Source: Cristatella mucedo (lineage: Eukaryota > Bryozoa > Phylactolaemata > Cristatellidae). From it: a DNA stretch of 64,000 nucleotides. The stretch is from NCBI GenBank assembly GCA_009760855.2, contig WPIO01000184.1, forward strand, positions 40,001 to 104,000, in the 5' to 3' direction. The position numbers and the translations under genes were made by a program. This document shows, in pieces, positions 33,546-43,139 of the stretch. The stretch's first letter is position 1, and every line of letters starts with the position of its first letter. The notes under the pieces were generated by a model that was not told the DNA's origin, searched no databases, and saw only the letters and a list, made by a program, of their open reading frames with translations.

Positions 33546-34600
33546 CATTCTTTTTTTAAATCATATTATTACCCTTGCAAATTAAAAGAAACTCCAGAGC
33601 TGGCAACCCGACTTGTTGCAAAGTCCGGCAAGCTGGTAACCGTCACACGATGCCCATTGATTGAGGATCTTCAGTGCCTTCCAGTCGAGCAGCAAATTCA
33701 GCTCGAGGCACTTCCAAAGGTGTCCCTCCTACCTAGCTGGTCTGATTATTGACTCCATTCCGGCCCCAAGTGCTGCGGCAAACTCCTTCACGTCATTACG
33801 GGAAGGGGCCGCTCCGGTCCGCCGCCTCCCAGCACAGCGAACGGTCGGGTATTCGTTGCCTCAGTAGGGCTCGACAGGCGGTTTATTGAAAGAAGTTTGA
33901 AACTAGGGCAATATGCTGTGTGGACTCTCGGCATCACCCTCGCACACGAAAGACGGTTGCCTGACTCATCCTTAAGCAAGATAAAAATATTTTTAGCTGA
34001 TATACTGCCTCGTTAGCACAGCACAAGCAGAGTCTTGAAGGCTACAACCACAGCTCGGTTGTTTGACTCATCCCTAAGCCAGATAAAATAATAGTAGCTG
34101 ACTTACCGGCTGCCTCTTTTGCACGGCGGCAGCAGAGCATTAAAGGCTATCATCACAGCTCATAGCGGCAATAAAGGATCTACCACCGTAGGATTTGAAC
34201 CCCCGAAATCTGAACGGAGGTCAAGAAAAGAACCACCTGACCGAGACATTAAATAACGAAACCGTCCGGGCCTCGATTGACTGGGGTGCGAGGACCGTCT
34301 TAGCCCTGTAAAAAAGAAGCGGATGCACAGCATGAGGTACAGCGTTGTGGTATTTTCAAATGAATAAATAACGCAGAGTAGTCACACGTGGCGAGACTCG
34401 AGCTTGCGACCAGTGAGGACGAAGCCAGCGATCGGTGAGCAAGGTGAAGCCCGTTAATAGAAGTGAATTACCGATTCCTACAGACACGGTAAAATCATGA
34501 GACTATGAAGCCTAAAGGCACACAAAATTGAGAACCACAGGCACGCACACACACCCATACACAGCACATGCTCATACACACACACACACCCAAACGAGCA
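33546..34600. repeat. Segmental duplication block (pair with 45241-46300)
   Basis: Collinear with 45241-46300. It includes the possible LINE remnant (33560-34010), the tRNA-like element at 34192-34264 and the start of a CA repeat. Nothing coding is supported. Confidence 0.75.
34192..34264 (-). repeat. tRNA-like sequence (SINE head or tRNA pseudogene)
   Basis: The minus strand has GTCTCGGTCAGGTGG (A-box-like) and GGGGGTTCAAATCCTAC (B-box/T-arm-like) at tRNA spacing. The T stem pairs poorly and there is no clean acceptor stem, so a working tRNA is unlikely. An identical copy lies at about 45862-45934. Confidence 0.55.
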
Positions 34601-34655
34601 CGCCCACGCACACACAAGCGCACACACACACACACACGCACACATCAGTCGTGGA
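34540..34655. repeat. (CA)n microsatellite
   Basis: Interrupted ACAC/ACGC repeat. The corresponding stretch at 46228-46300 is shorter. Confidence 0.93.
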
Positions 34656-35070
34656 TTTAAGCCCGGGGGGCAGTACGATGCTAGCACTTCGAGTTCCCAT
34701 GGTAGTAGGTTCGAGTAGGCAGGCAGGCAGATGTTTATTCCTTTTCATTATGGCCTTGAACGAGTAGGCTCGAGAGCATTGTTTAACTACCCGGTAAGAC
34801 AGTGTGCATTCCCATCTAACAGAGTATGACTGCAACGGTAATGGCCTAGTGAAGAAGGTAGAAAATCTCACAGTATCTTTGACGGTCAAATGATGTTTGA
34901 TTGCTCGGTGTGACGTACCGAAGTTTCTTTAATGTATAACTTGGGTGAGAAACCCCCCTTTGTCGCTATACTAAAGGGATCAAGCAAAATGGTGCAGTTG
35001 AAAACACAGCATGCGTTTCTTGACTGAACTTTCGAGCCCAAGAGCGAGATTGGCTACCGATCTCACCTAT
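34656..35070. other. Gap, no gene seen
   Basis: A (GCAG)n-like short run (AGGCAGGCAGGCAG) lies near 34718. No match to other blocks in the window was noticed. Confidence 0.4.
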
Positions 35071-35074
35071 CACC

Positions 35075-36083
35075 TCGAGAGGTCCATCCAGGTATAGGTT
35101 GATTTGCTATAAACCTCTATTGCAGCGCCCGACGAGAATACAAAAAACCTGCCATCCTCAATGCCGTGGTCATTCATTGACACTGCGGCAACTTCACTTG
35201 TTATGACTACAAGAGAAAACAAGCGACGTGCTGAGCGACCAGCGACGAATGAAAGCTTAAACACCAAGCGCTTGTCAACAAAGCGTGACAATAGCAGGAA
35301 TATAAAAAGCGTTGTTTCTTCAACACCAACCGAAATGGCCGACAGCCGAGAACAGAACTGCAATCGCTTCATCGCCTTGCCAGCGGACGCTCTGATGCAG
35401 TGAACCACCCAGCTCGGTGGCAAGCAGCGCGCCAGACATCCCATTCAACCAAATGGTGCCGTGATATTGCAAGATAAAGCCACGCCCGACTGACTGCCAA
35501 GAAAAAAATTGGAGTCGTTTTGGCCAAGCTTCATCTGGTCCACTTACGTGTACTGACCGAAACCAGCCCGTGGGGTCTTCAACGTCATGACCTAACCGTG
35601 ATATGACGTGATCGGCTAGCTTGTCAGGCTGGGACAATGGTTCAGAGACTGCTGTCTGACTTGAGAGAAGCCGGGTACCTTAAACACCCAAGGTTCAGCA
35701 TGAGCCTGCTTTGTAGGTACGTTTCTGTGGAGTGCACAAATTGATGCACACAGTCCCACCAAAAACTAGAAACCACGAGTCCTGCGATGAGACAGAATTT
35801 TGGCTGTGAGGTACCCCGCGAATTGAATGAGGACTGTTGCATGTAACAAATATTTAAGCTGAAAGCAAGATAAGCACTCGTGATATTTGACAGAGTAAAA
35901 ACTGTCTCATTAAGCCAGTTTAGCATTACTCTTTCTCTATAGGGGAATGGTTCTAGTAGAGCATTTGCGAATGATCACACCAGTGTACTTGACTAAAGCA
36001 GGGTGCATGCTCTACACGCTCATCCAACACTAGGAGCTTATAGTAACTGCATATTTAAGTGTAGCTGCTTGAAGCTGCACTTC
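35075..36083. repeat. Duplicated block of unknown nature (pair with 23395-24400)
   Basis: Runs from CCTCGAGAGGTCCATCC to GCTGCACTTC, where it joins locus F directly. In the paired copy the full-length L2 is inserted at this exact join. Confidence 0.75.
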
Positions 36084-36085
36084 TA

Positions 36086-36476
36086 AATATGAGATCGCTT
36101 CCGCCTAAAATGAAGTGATAACCTTTACCTAGCGAAAGAACAGTCTGTTTCTAGCTGCTTTGTGGATCAGCTTCCCACCTTACTGTTCGCTTCAAGCACA
36201 GGCTGACTAGCCAGCCGTGCTTGCTATGTATCCGGCCACGGCGGCTGTCGGCTGCTGCGAACAATGACGGCCAATAGGCGTTCGGCACATTGGTAGACGA
36301 CTTGAAAAGAAAGTCAGTGGTTCACTAAAATATCCAGGAGAGAAAAAAGTTGGAAAATTCTTTACATAAAAGAACGTGGCAGCAGCAAACACAGCATCTC
36401 TCCGACCCTCTCGATTAGTAGCGAATACACAACGACTGTTATTAAGCTCTTTGAATGGCTAGTGATCTCTGTTAAA
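36086..36476 (+). promoter_or_regulatory. Predicted IL-17-like promoter and 5' UTR, locus F
   Basis: Closest relative of the locus E promoter. GACGGCCAATAGGCG (CCAAT) and a TATA-like TTACATAAAAG at about 36361-36371 precede GCAGCAAACACAGCATCTC and a ~90-bp leader to the ATG. No LINE interrupts promoter and exon. Confidence 0.5.
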
Positions 36477-36620
36477 ATGAAAAAAGCCTCGTCTGTGCTT
36501 GCTGTCGCCAGTTGCACGACCCTGCCGCTGGTGACGCGAATCGACTGAGGAGCACCGACACCAAAGCAGCTGCAAAATGGCCCAACCTCCAGTATCAAAG
36601 GCATCAAAAGATAAAGCTAA
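36477..36620 (+). pseudogene. IL-17-like exon 1a remnant, locus F
   Basis: ATG at 36477 opens a signal-peptide-like MKKASSVLAVASCTTLPLVT and then TGA at 36546-36548. The donor position near 36610 reads AAAAGATAAAG instead of AAAAGGTAAAA. No downstream exon is present; an L2 fragment follows at 36735. I judge it a dead duplicate. Confidence 0.55.
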
Positions 36621-36734
36621 GATTTTGTAAAATTGATAAATAAATAAAATAACTTGCATGCAAATAAAAGATATAATAACAATAAAATAAACCTATAAAA
36701 AATAAAGAAAGATTCAAAAAACGAGCCTACTGCA

Positions 36735-37090
36735 AAGGATTGCCAAGCACAAACAAGGCGTTAGCTTCTATGCAGATGACACTCAGTTGCACATTTTCTT
36801 TGATCCCTCCCAGCCCTCCTGCATGTCGAATTCACTAACCTTCATCTCTGCATGCAATGGTGGCATGAGCACATGGATAACAAACAATTTTATTGAATTG
36901 AATATTGATAAATCAAACTTAATAGTTATAGGCAAACCAAGTGTGATTCAGAAATCGGAAAGGCTTATGCTCAAAATCCGCTCTGCCAGAAAATCTCCAG
37001 TTGAATCTGCATGAAATGTAGGTTCCATATTTCAAAGTTACCATTAGTTAGACGACCATCAGTTTCACAATAGAGTCTTCATACTTTCAA
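36735..37090 (+). mobile_element. L2-type LINE fragment
   Basis: Duplicate of 28660-29010, from the RT catalytic box (TCTATGCAGATGACACT) to the ARNLG-equivalent, then cut by a LINE family 2 fragment. Confidence 0.75.
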
Positions 37091-37094
37091 CTTC

Positions 37095-37310
37095 TTTACA
37101 CATACTTTTAACTGCTCTCCTGACTCTGCTATTGTTCCCACTTTCTCTTTGTTGCCTGAGGCGAAGTCTGTTGGCTAACGAATGCGAGCCGAAAGCCGCT
37201 GAGGCTATGAGTATGATAGTCAAAACTCTCCTGAGCGATTCTCGCTTAGTCTTTATGGCTTTGGGGAGTTCCAGACAGAAATATATTGCATTACAAAGGT
37301 AGCACAAGCC
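37095..37310 (+). mobile_element. LINE family 2, 3' end fragment
   Basis: CTGCTCTCCTGACTCTGCTA ... TTTGGGGAGTTCCAGACAGA. With 37311-37560 it forms a third copy of the 4019-4500 block. Confidence 0.7.
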
Positions 37311-37560
37311 CTCGCAGTATTTTCTTTAAAAAGGACCAAGCCAAGGCTTTAAGTTTGTGATTAAGGAACACTCTTCGAAGTGTTTACGAAGCGGAAGCAG
37401 GCAGAACAACGCAGCTAGTTCGCAGGAACGTGTATTCTCGCTAGCGCCTGCAGCGCTCACGCAAACAGAACTGTCGTCTCTCAGGTAGGCATTCCCTCTC
37501 ACATCGCTCCCTCCCAGCCACAGCAGAAAGTGGGATAGAGAGAGGATAAAGCCGGTCCGG

Positions 37561-37929
37561 AGGTTAACAGCCTGAAGATAAACAGCCTAAATATCCCCAG
37601 GAGATACGTTGCGACGGCAAGCCAGCTAAACCACCTAAATTATGGCTGCTAGTTATTATCGCGATCATGAGATTGTAGGATAGTATACTTCCGAGGCCGA
37701 ATGAAGGGCCTTCGCCCTGAAGTAGGCGGGAGGGGGTTGAACCCGCGATGGATGTTCGACGAAGAGGGAAGCCACCTCAGGCTAGTCGTTGTAATTACGA
37801 TGGCGACTGTATTGTATGGCATGCAGGCAACACAAGGGACCGAGCAAGCGTACGTACGTACGTACGACTTAGTAGCCGTCGTGGAAGCAGCTCCGGCCCG
37901 CTAGTAGATACGAGAGTGCAAGAATAGAA

Positions 37930-37930
<1 letters not shown>
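37561..37930. other. Gap, no gene seen
   Basis: Contains a short (ACGT)n run near 37850-37866. No supported gene. Confidence 0.4.

Positions 37931-38005
<75 letters not shown>
37931..38005. repeat. (GA)n microsatellite
   Basis: About 75 bp of pure GA repeat. It gives only Leu-Ser frames. Confidence 0.97.
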
Positions 38006-38007
<2 letters not shown>

Positions 38008-39849
38008 GGAGAGAGTGGATAGCGTGCTCACAGACCGCCACACAGGCAGATAGTCTTCACTGAAGGACTAGCGGGTAACGCGACTGCAGCTGACCCCTTG
38101 CACTTAAATCCAGCTTACTTAGCTGATACCGCCCGACTGCCAGTGGTAACGAGCCGGTGCGTAGTGCACCCGTTGGCCTACCGGACTGGTATGAGTCCTG
38201 CTGGGGCGGAACGACTTTGTAAGCGGGCCTAAGCTCTGCTGTAAAGTACCGCCGGTCATCTTAGTATACCTACAAGCCAAGATTGCATCTGAACGAAGAT
38301 GTTGGCAAGAAAGAGAGTAAATTTAAAAAACAAGCACTGCAGGAAACTAAGCATTTAATACTTAAAAAGCAGCAACTTGAATGTGGACTCTCTTCGCTCG
38401 GTCGAGAAAGTTCCGTCACGAAAGATGCCGTTTTTTTGAGTGACTAAAATGTGCCACTTTGCATGTGACTGAAATGGGCCGCCTTGCCTAGCGACGTTAG
38501 AGACAACACGTGTAGTTTCAGCACATCAGTATTCACATCGGCCAGCAAGTGGCTAGTTACAGAAGTCTAGTTACTGAGTATACAGACCGGTAGATCTGAA
38601 AGCAAGAAAGACAGAACTCAAGACAGGATGTCACGAATACACTGACCAATTTAGATGCGGTATCCCTAACTTAAAACGCAATAAATCCATTATTACCACT
38701 TTGACCGCAGCATAAATGAAAATTTTCTCAAAAATTTCCAAAGCCCGAAACTCGCTCTCTAATTTCGTCACAACATTTCATGACTTGACAACATTAAATA
38801 AACGAACTTAAAAACCCACTTAGATATGACAGCATTCAGAGGGTCCCTGTGACCCGTCCTGTACTTGCTAGTGCGTACTGACTGTTTAATAATGCTATCC
38901 CAAGAGCACGTTGGCAAGAGGAAGCAAAACTCCGAAGCTGGTTCATGAGAGCGGGTATTTTCGTAGGCACCTACAGAGCTCCCCAAAGGCAGCCATTCTC
39001 TCTTTGGCCGGCGTTACAACTTGCCTTCACACAGCCCCTGCCACAACTTGCTCCAATAAATTAGCGGGAGCACAAAGCCGGCCGGTGCCCAAACCATAGC
39101 CACCAGACCAGAGCTGGGCACTGGCCCGTCCGTAGGCAGCAGCCACCAGCTGTTAATCCCTGGGGTGCTTTAGGGCACTACAGGTCTGCCGGCACTGGCA
39201 GTGTGCCGGCGATCGCAGCGATCTGAATCATACGTGCAAAGAAAAAAAAACCACATTAAGGAGCAGGCGGTTTTAAGCTTCTGTGAAGATATCGTCAGCT
39301 TATGCGGATTTCGTGATTTCAATCGAAAGGGAGTTATAGCTTTTAGCAGCAAGAAAATAAAGGTTGTCTCTTCACAGGATTCGATAGCAGTTCAAAGCGT
39401 AGCTTAAAGCATTGAGGAGCCATATGAGCCAGTGGTAGAACGTCGCGTCGGTTGTGAAGATCAGGTAGGTACGCTTGACCCGGTAAATTAACGGACATAA
39501 AAATGATTGCCTAAACAAACTCGACGTAGATACGCTGCTCGAATTAGAGTCTCTGCACGGCAAAGGTGATGTACCTTCATGTGGAAGTCGCGACATTCTC
39601 GACCGGCGATGCTAGCAGCTGGGGTTTGCACACACTATAAGAATCTCTTAGGAAAGTTACAAGATTTTCCAATAATGAGTCGTTGAAGTCGACAAAAAAT
39701 TTCACAAATGAAGGGAACGGCTCAGCCGCTGCATGCTCCGGATGTCTACGGATGCCCGAAATTTGGCAACGTAGCTTAAAGTAGCCACACTTAAACGTGC
39801 ACCTAATGTAGGCTCCTAGTGCGAGATGCTCGAAGTATGTGCGGCATCC

Positions 39850-40203
39850 AGTGACCAAATAAGACGACTCCCGCCTAATTTAAGATGGAGCCAATTTCGT
39901 GCGGAAAAATGGCTTCGTTTAGCCACTTTCTTGATCAGCTTGCATTCTTACTGTTTACGTCAGCCCCCTTGGCTAGCCGGCGGTGGGCGTGTCCCGTGTC
40001 CGGCTACCTACCACTGCTGTCGGCTCCTGTGAACCGTGACGGCCAATAGGCGCTTTGATTATTAGTAGCAGCATGAATAGGCAATTCGTGGTTCGCCGTC
40101 ATATCCATGAGAGAAGGAAAGTGGGAAAGATCTTTATAAAAAAATTGCCTCGCAGCAGCAAACACTGCATCCCTCAGGCTATCTCGCAGGTTATTAGCTC
40201 ACT
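39850..40203 (+). promoter_or_regulatory. Predicted promoter region of IL-17-like locus B (exon 1a)
   Basis: The shared upstream block with GACGGCCAATAGGCGCTTTG (CCAAT) and TATAAA at 40135-40140, followed by GCAGCAGCAAACACTGCATC. A LINE at 40207 separates it from exon 1a by about 600 bp, so any transcript from here would need the LINE spliced out or carried in the leader. Confidence 0.55.
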
Positions 40204-40206
40204 GCA

Positions 40207-40795
40207 GATGACTATGAATATGGCTGCCAGGCTAGCGTTCAAATACCAGAGGTTTGACCTCGTGTCTCCTTTGCTAAAAGAGCTAGGATGGATGCCGGTT
40301 GAGCAACGGATACAGAGCCAAGTTCTTACGCTGACCCACAAGGCCCGCCACGCCTTGCCCCTTCGTACCTAGCTGAACGGCTGCATCAGTTTCAGCCTGT
40401 TCGCGCCCTCAGGTCTTGTGTGGACGATAAATCAGCTGTCCCATTCCTCCCGCTTAATAACCGTTGGCGAAACAAGCTTTCGCTCTGCAGGTCCCAACTG
40501 CGGAACTCGCTTCCACAAATCTTACGTAACGACAACTACTCTCCTACTGCCGACTATGGCTCATGCATTTCAGAGGTCCTGACCTGCTACTTTCATGCTC
40601 CTCACTACCTCAACTGCTCTCGTGCCTCAGCTATGCTTCCCAATTTCTGTTTGCTGGTTGAGACAAAGTCTGTTGGCGACCAAATGCATACTGAAATCCG
40701 CGTAGGCTGTGAGTGCACTATGCAAATTTCTCCTGCCTAACACCCACATGATCTTTATGACTTTGTGGAGTTACAGACGGAGATACATTACCTTA
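40207..40795 (+). mobile_element. LINE family 2 between promoter and exon 1a of locus B
   Basis: Same insertion as in locus A. Encodes RFDLVSPLLKELGWMPVEQR, then frame changes, and ends in TTTGTGGAGTTACAGACGGAG. Confidence 0.85.
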
Positions 40796-40861
40796 CATTA
40801 GGTTAGCTGAAACACCTGGACAGTGGTCAGACTTTGTGAACGGCTAGTGATCGTTCATGAA

Positions 40862-40995
40862 ATGAAAAACGTGTCGTTGGAGCTTATCGTCAGCAGTCGC
40901 ACAACCCTGCTGCTGATGACTCACATCATCTTCGTCGAACGGACGCCACATCTAATGCATAATGGTCCGACCGGAAGCAACAATGTCATCAAAAG
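40862..40995 (+). CDS. IL-17-like locus B, exon 1a (alternative signal-peptide exon)
   Basis: ATG at 40862 gives MKNVSLELIVSSRTTLLLMT with a hydrophobic stretch suited to a secretion signal. The exon stays open for 134 bp to the donor AAAAG|GTAAAATG at 40995/40996, ending in phase 2, the same phase as exon 1b. It is similar in sequence to the start of exon 1b (both have LIV/ITS ... TTLLLVT then an NG..GS stretch), so the two look like a tandem first-exon duplication. It could be an alternative first exon, or a relic. An upstream ATG at 40857 meets a stop at once. Confidence 0.5.
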
Positions 40996-41147
40996 GTAAA
41001 ATGAAAATTCCATAAAATCAAAGATAAAATAAAGATACACAAGAAACTAAAATCAAAAGTAAGTAATAAAAATAAATTATAAATATAAAATTACACTAAA
41101 AACACTATAGAAATAAAATAAAACAATAAATATGTAAATGCAGATTA

Positions 41148-41153
41148 TATAAA
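41148..41153 (+). promoter_or_regulatory. TATA box of exon 1b, locus B
   Basis: TATATAAA at 41146-41153, with the conserved GCAAATACAACATCTCTTCG start-site-like block about 20-30 bp downstream and ATG 106 bp downstream. This is the best candidate core promoter for the intact gene. Confidence 0.62.
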
Positions 41154-41253
41154 GCCATGTGGCAGCAAATACAACATCTCTTCGACGCTTTCGTAGGTTT
41201 GAAGAAGCAACTGGAGACGAACTGAATTTTCGACAGGCTACTGTTGCTGCAAA

Positions 41254-42103
41254 ATGAACCAAGTTTCGCCTATATTTGCGATCATCAGTTGGACGACCCT
41301 GCTCCTGGTGAATGGAGCAAAGGACGTGACGGCAAACAGCCTGGCGAAGGACGCTATGGAGTACGTCGTGACGGGCGCTTGCAACGAACCGTGCCTTCTG
41401 GACAAAGCCCGGCAAGCCAGCGCCAGCCTCGTCGTGACACGAACACCAGTGGTCAACGTCACGAGAACGAACGTTTTGGCGAAAGGAAGACAAACTAATT
41501 GCGATAGGTAAGAGGCACGAGCGCACCAAAGGCAGAGTTATCTGAAGCGAAGATGATGTTGAATTAAATCGCTGTAGCTTTTTGTGCTTTGACTCCGTGT
41601 GTCTATTCATCGCTGCGATATTTGCATCTAACGTCTACTTATCTCTATTTAACTCCATTTCTAGCTTTTCTTGCCCTATCTTTTCCGACCAATGTATCTC
41701 AAACTCTTTCTCTATTTCTGTATTCATAACCCTAACTTTTTCTTTCTATCCGGGTATATATATCCTCTCTCACTCTCTATTGCTTTGACTAACGAACTCA
41801 GTACCCTTAGCCGCTTTATCTCCACATACCCAAGGTCACGTTCGCTCCTGGTTGAAGCTTGCACTTGCCCCTTGCAGCTTAAAGTGGGTGGATCAAGATA
41901 CTGAGCGCTTTCCGCGGCATATCAGCGTGGAAATATGTCATCCGGATTGCAAAAACCAGCGCTCGTACAATTGCATCCAGATGACACAGCACGTGACGGT
42001 TTTGGTGGCGAAAAAAAATGCCTCGAGCATGGTCTATGTGGCACGCTCGATGCTTCATCACACCGAGTGCTCGTGCGTTCTGAAAGCGGAAAGCGCAGCC
42101 TGA
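41254..42103 (+). CDS. Interleukin-17-like secreted cytokine, locus B (two exons)
   Basis: Exons 41254-41507 and 41878-42103, joined in phase 2 (donor GATAG|GTAAGA, acceptor CCCTTGCAG|CTTAAAG), encode 159 residues. Residues 1-21 (MNQVSPIFAIISWTTLLLVN) are a signal peptide. Cysteines are at 43, 47, 83, 105, 109, 117, 149 and 151. Residues 88-109 (WVDQDTERFP ... EICHPDC) and the terminal TECSCVLK match the IL-17 pattern W..D.D..RYP ... C-x(3-4)-C ... C-x-C of the cystine-knot-like fold. Predicted N-glycosylation sites are NVT at 68 and NAS at 132. IL-17 family members are secreted dimers signalling through IL-17 receptors in mucosal immunity; that role is inferred from family. It is the only copy free of visible lesions. 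A different cystine-knot family is possible but fits less well. Confidence 0.8.
41508..41877 (+). other. Intron of IL-17-like locus B
   Basis: 370 bp, GTAAGAGG to TTGCCCCTTGCAG. It is pyrimidine-rich toward the 3' side and conserved in loci A and C at similar length, which supports the same exon-intron structure in all copies. Confidence 0.75.
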
Positions 42104-42990
42104 CGGTAGCACTGCCATTTATAAATAATAGCCATGATATATTCAAGCAGCCTTGAAAAATGTATTCTTACTATCACCTCGTTTCACTTTCTAGCACGGG
42201 GCCAAGCCAGCCCTCTCCGTGTCGTTATTTTTGTTTGCACACTCCCTGCAAATCACATTTTATAAGTGCACCTAGAAAAACTTGAGCCTATATATCAGGC
42301 TTCTTTTTTTTACCTAGTGCATGTACGAGCCGATTCGCTAAAACTGACTGAACGTTAGCTAACACTAGTCAGTGTCGACTTCAACCGTGGCGTCTATTTC
42401 ACTTCTCCAACGACATTTATGTTTCCCACTATAATGGAAATTGACAACATTTAATGTCAGCCTAGGTGTGTAAGCAAGCATTATCCATGGAGATTCACGG
42501 TGCCGGGACTGATATGCCATGAAATAACATGCAGACAACCTCTAGTTAATTAGCGACGGATTACAATGTATCCAGAAGTTGGCTGTGCCCTTGCAGCATA
42601 AGTGCTTTACAACGCACCGGAGAAATAGATTTTAAATTAGTGGGTAGAATTGACTTTGGGCTAGGGTAGCTTTCCCGGCCGACATTCGATCGGTTTTTCT
42701 TAGACAAAGCTTTGACAGCTGTAAATCTTTACTAAGCGACAGTGCTAAGTATGTGGGCTCTATTGCGTCACGGATCCAAGAAGGCACTCTAGAGGCCCAC
42801 AAGTGGAGAAAGATGGTAAACTCAATAGCATTTGCAGCAGCTTCGTCAGGCGTGAATTACAAGCTGCTGATGCGGCCGAGCAAGCGAACACTTTGCAGTG
42901 CTCCTCGATGACCGTTACAGCGCTCGTTACGAGTGAGCTGGTCCTGAGAGTAGCAGATACGGTGCTGCAGAATAAGCTTTACGACACTTT
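42104..42990. other. Locus B downstream flank, no gene seen
   Basis: Aligned with 17610-18494 and 50379-51285. The AATAAA present near 17629 reads ATAAATAATA here. No coding motif is seen. Confidence 0.55.
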
Positions 42991-43139
42991 TGACGATTGT
43001 ATTCCACATTCTAGAAAACGGCTGTTGGCATCTACCGAAACGAAATTCCATTGACGGGCTTCCCACGTTCTCGCTCAGATGGCCTCCAAATGCTCGGATC
43101 AGCTGGCGACCAAGCGTTTTTGAAATGCCGTCGCTTACC

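Larger units (their letters stand above)
38535..42990. repeat. Segmental duplication, copy B (pair with 14046-18494)
   Basis: 4.46 kb collinear with copy A, continuing without interruption into 42990-45700. It carries the only apparently intact IL-17-like gene. Confidence 0.85.

Noticed and set aside
34192-34264. Possible tRNA gene (also 45862-45934)
   Set aside because: A- and B-box-like motifs are present but the T stem mispairs and no acceptor stem is seen; it lies in a duplicated repeat block, so SINE head or pseudogene is likelier.
41077-41610. 177-codon minus-strand frame opposite IL-17 locus B
   Set aside because: It is antisense to exon 1b and its promoter, with an A/T-rich poly-Ile/Phe tail; the plus strand has the signal peptide and splice sites.
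41878-42103. Assignment of the cytokine to TGF-beta, Spaetzle or other cystine-knot families
   Set aside because: The W-V-D-x-D-x-E-R-F-P segment before the first conserved Cys pair and the terminal C-x-C fit IL-17 better; no pro-domain or furin site is present.
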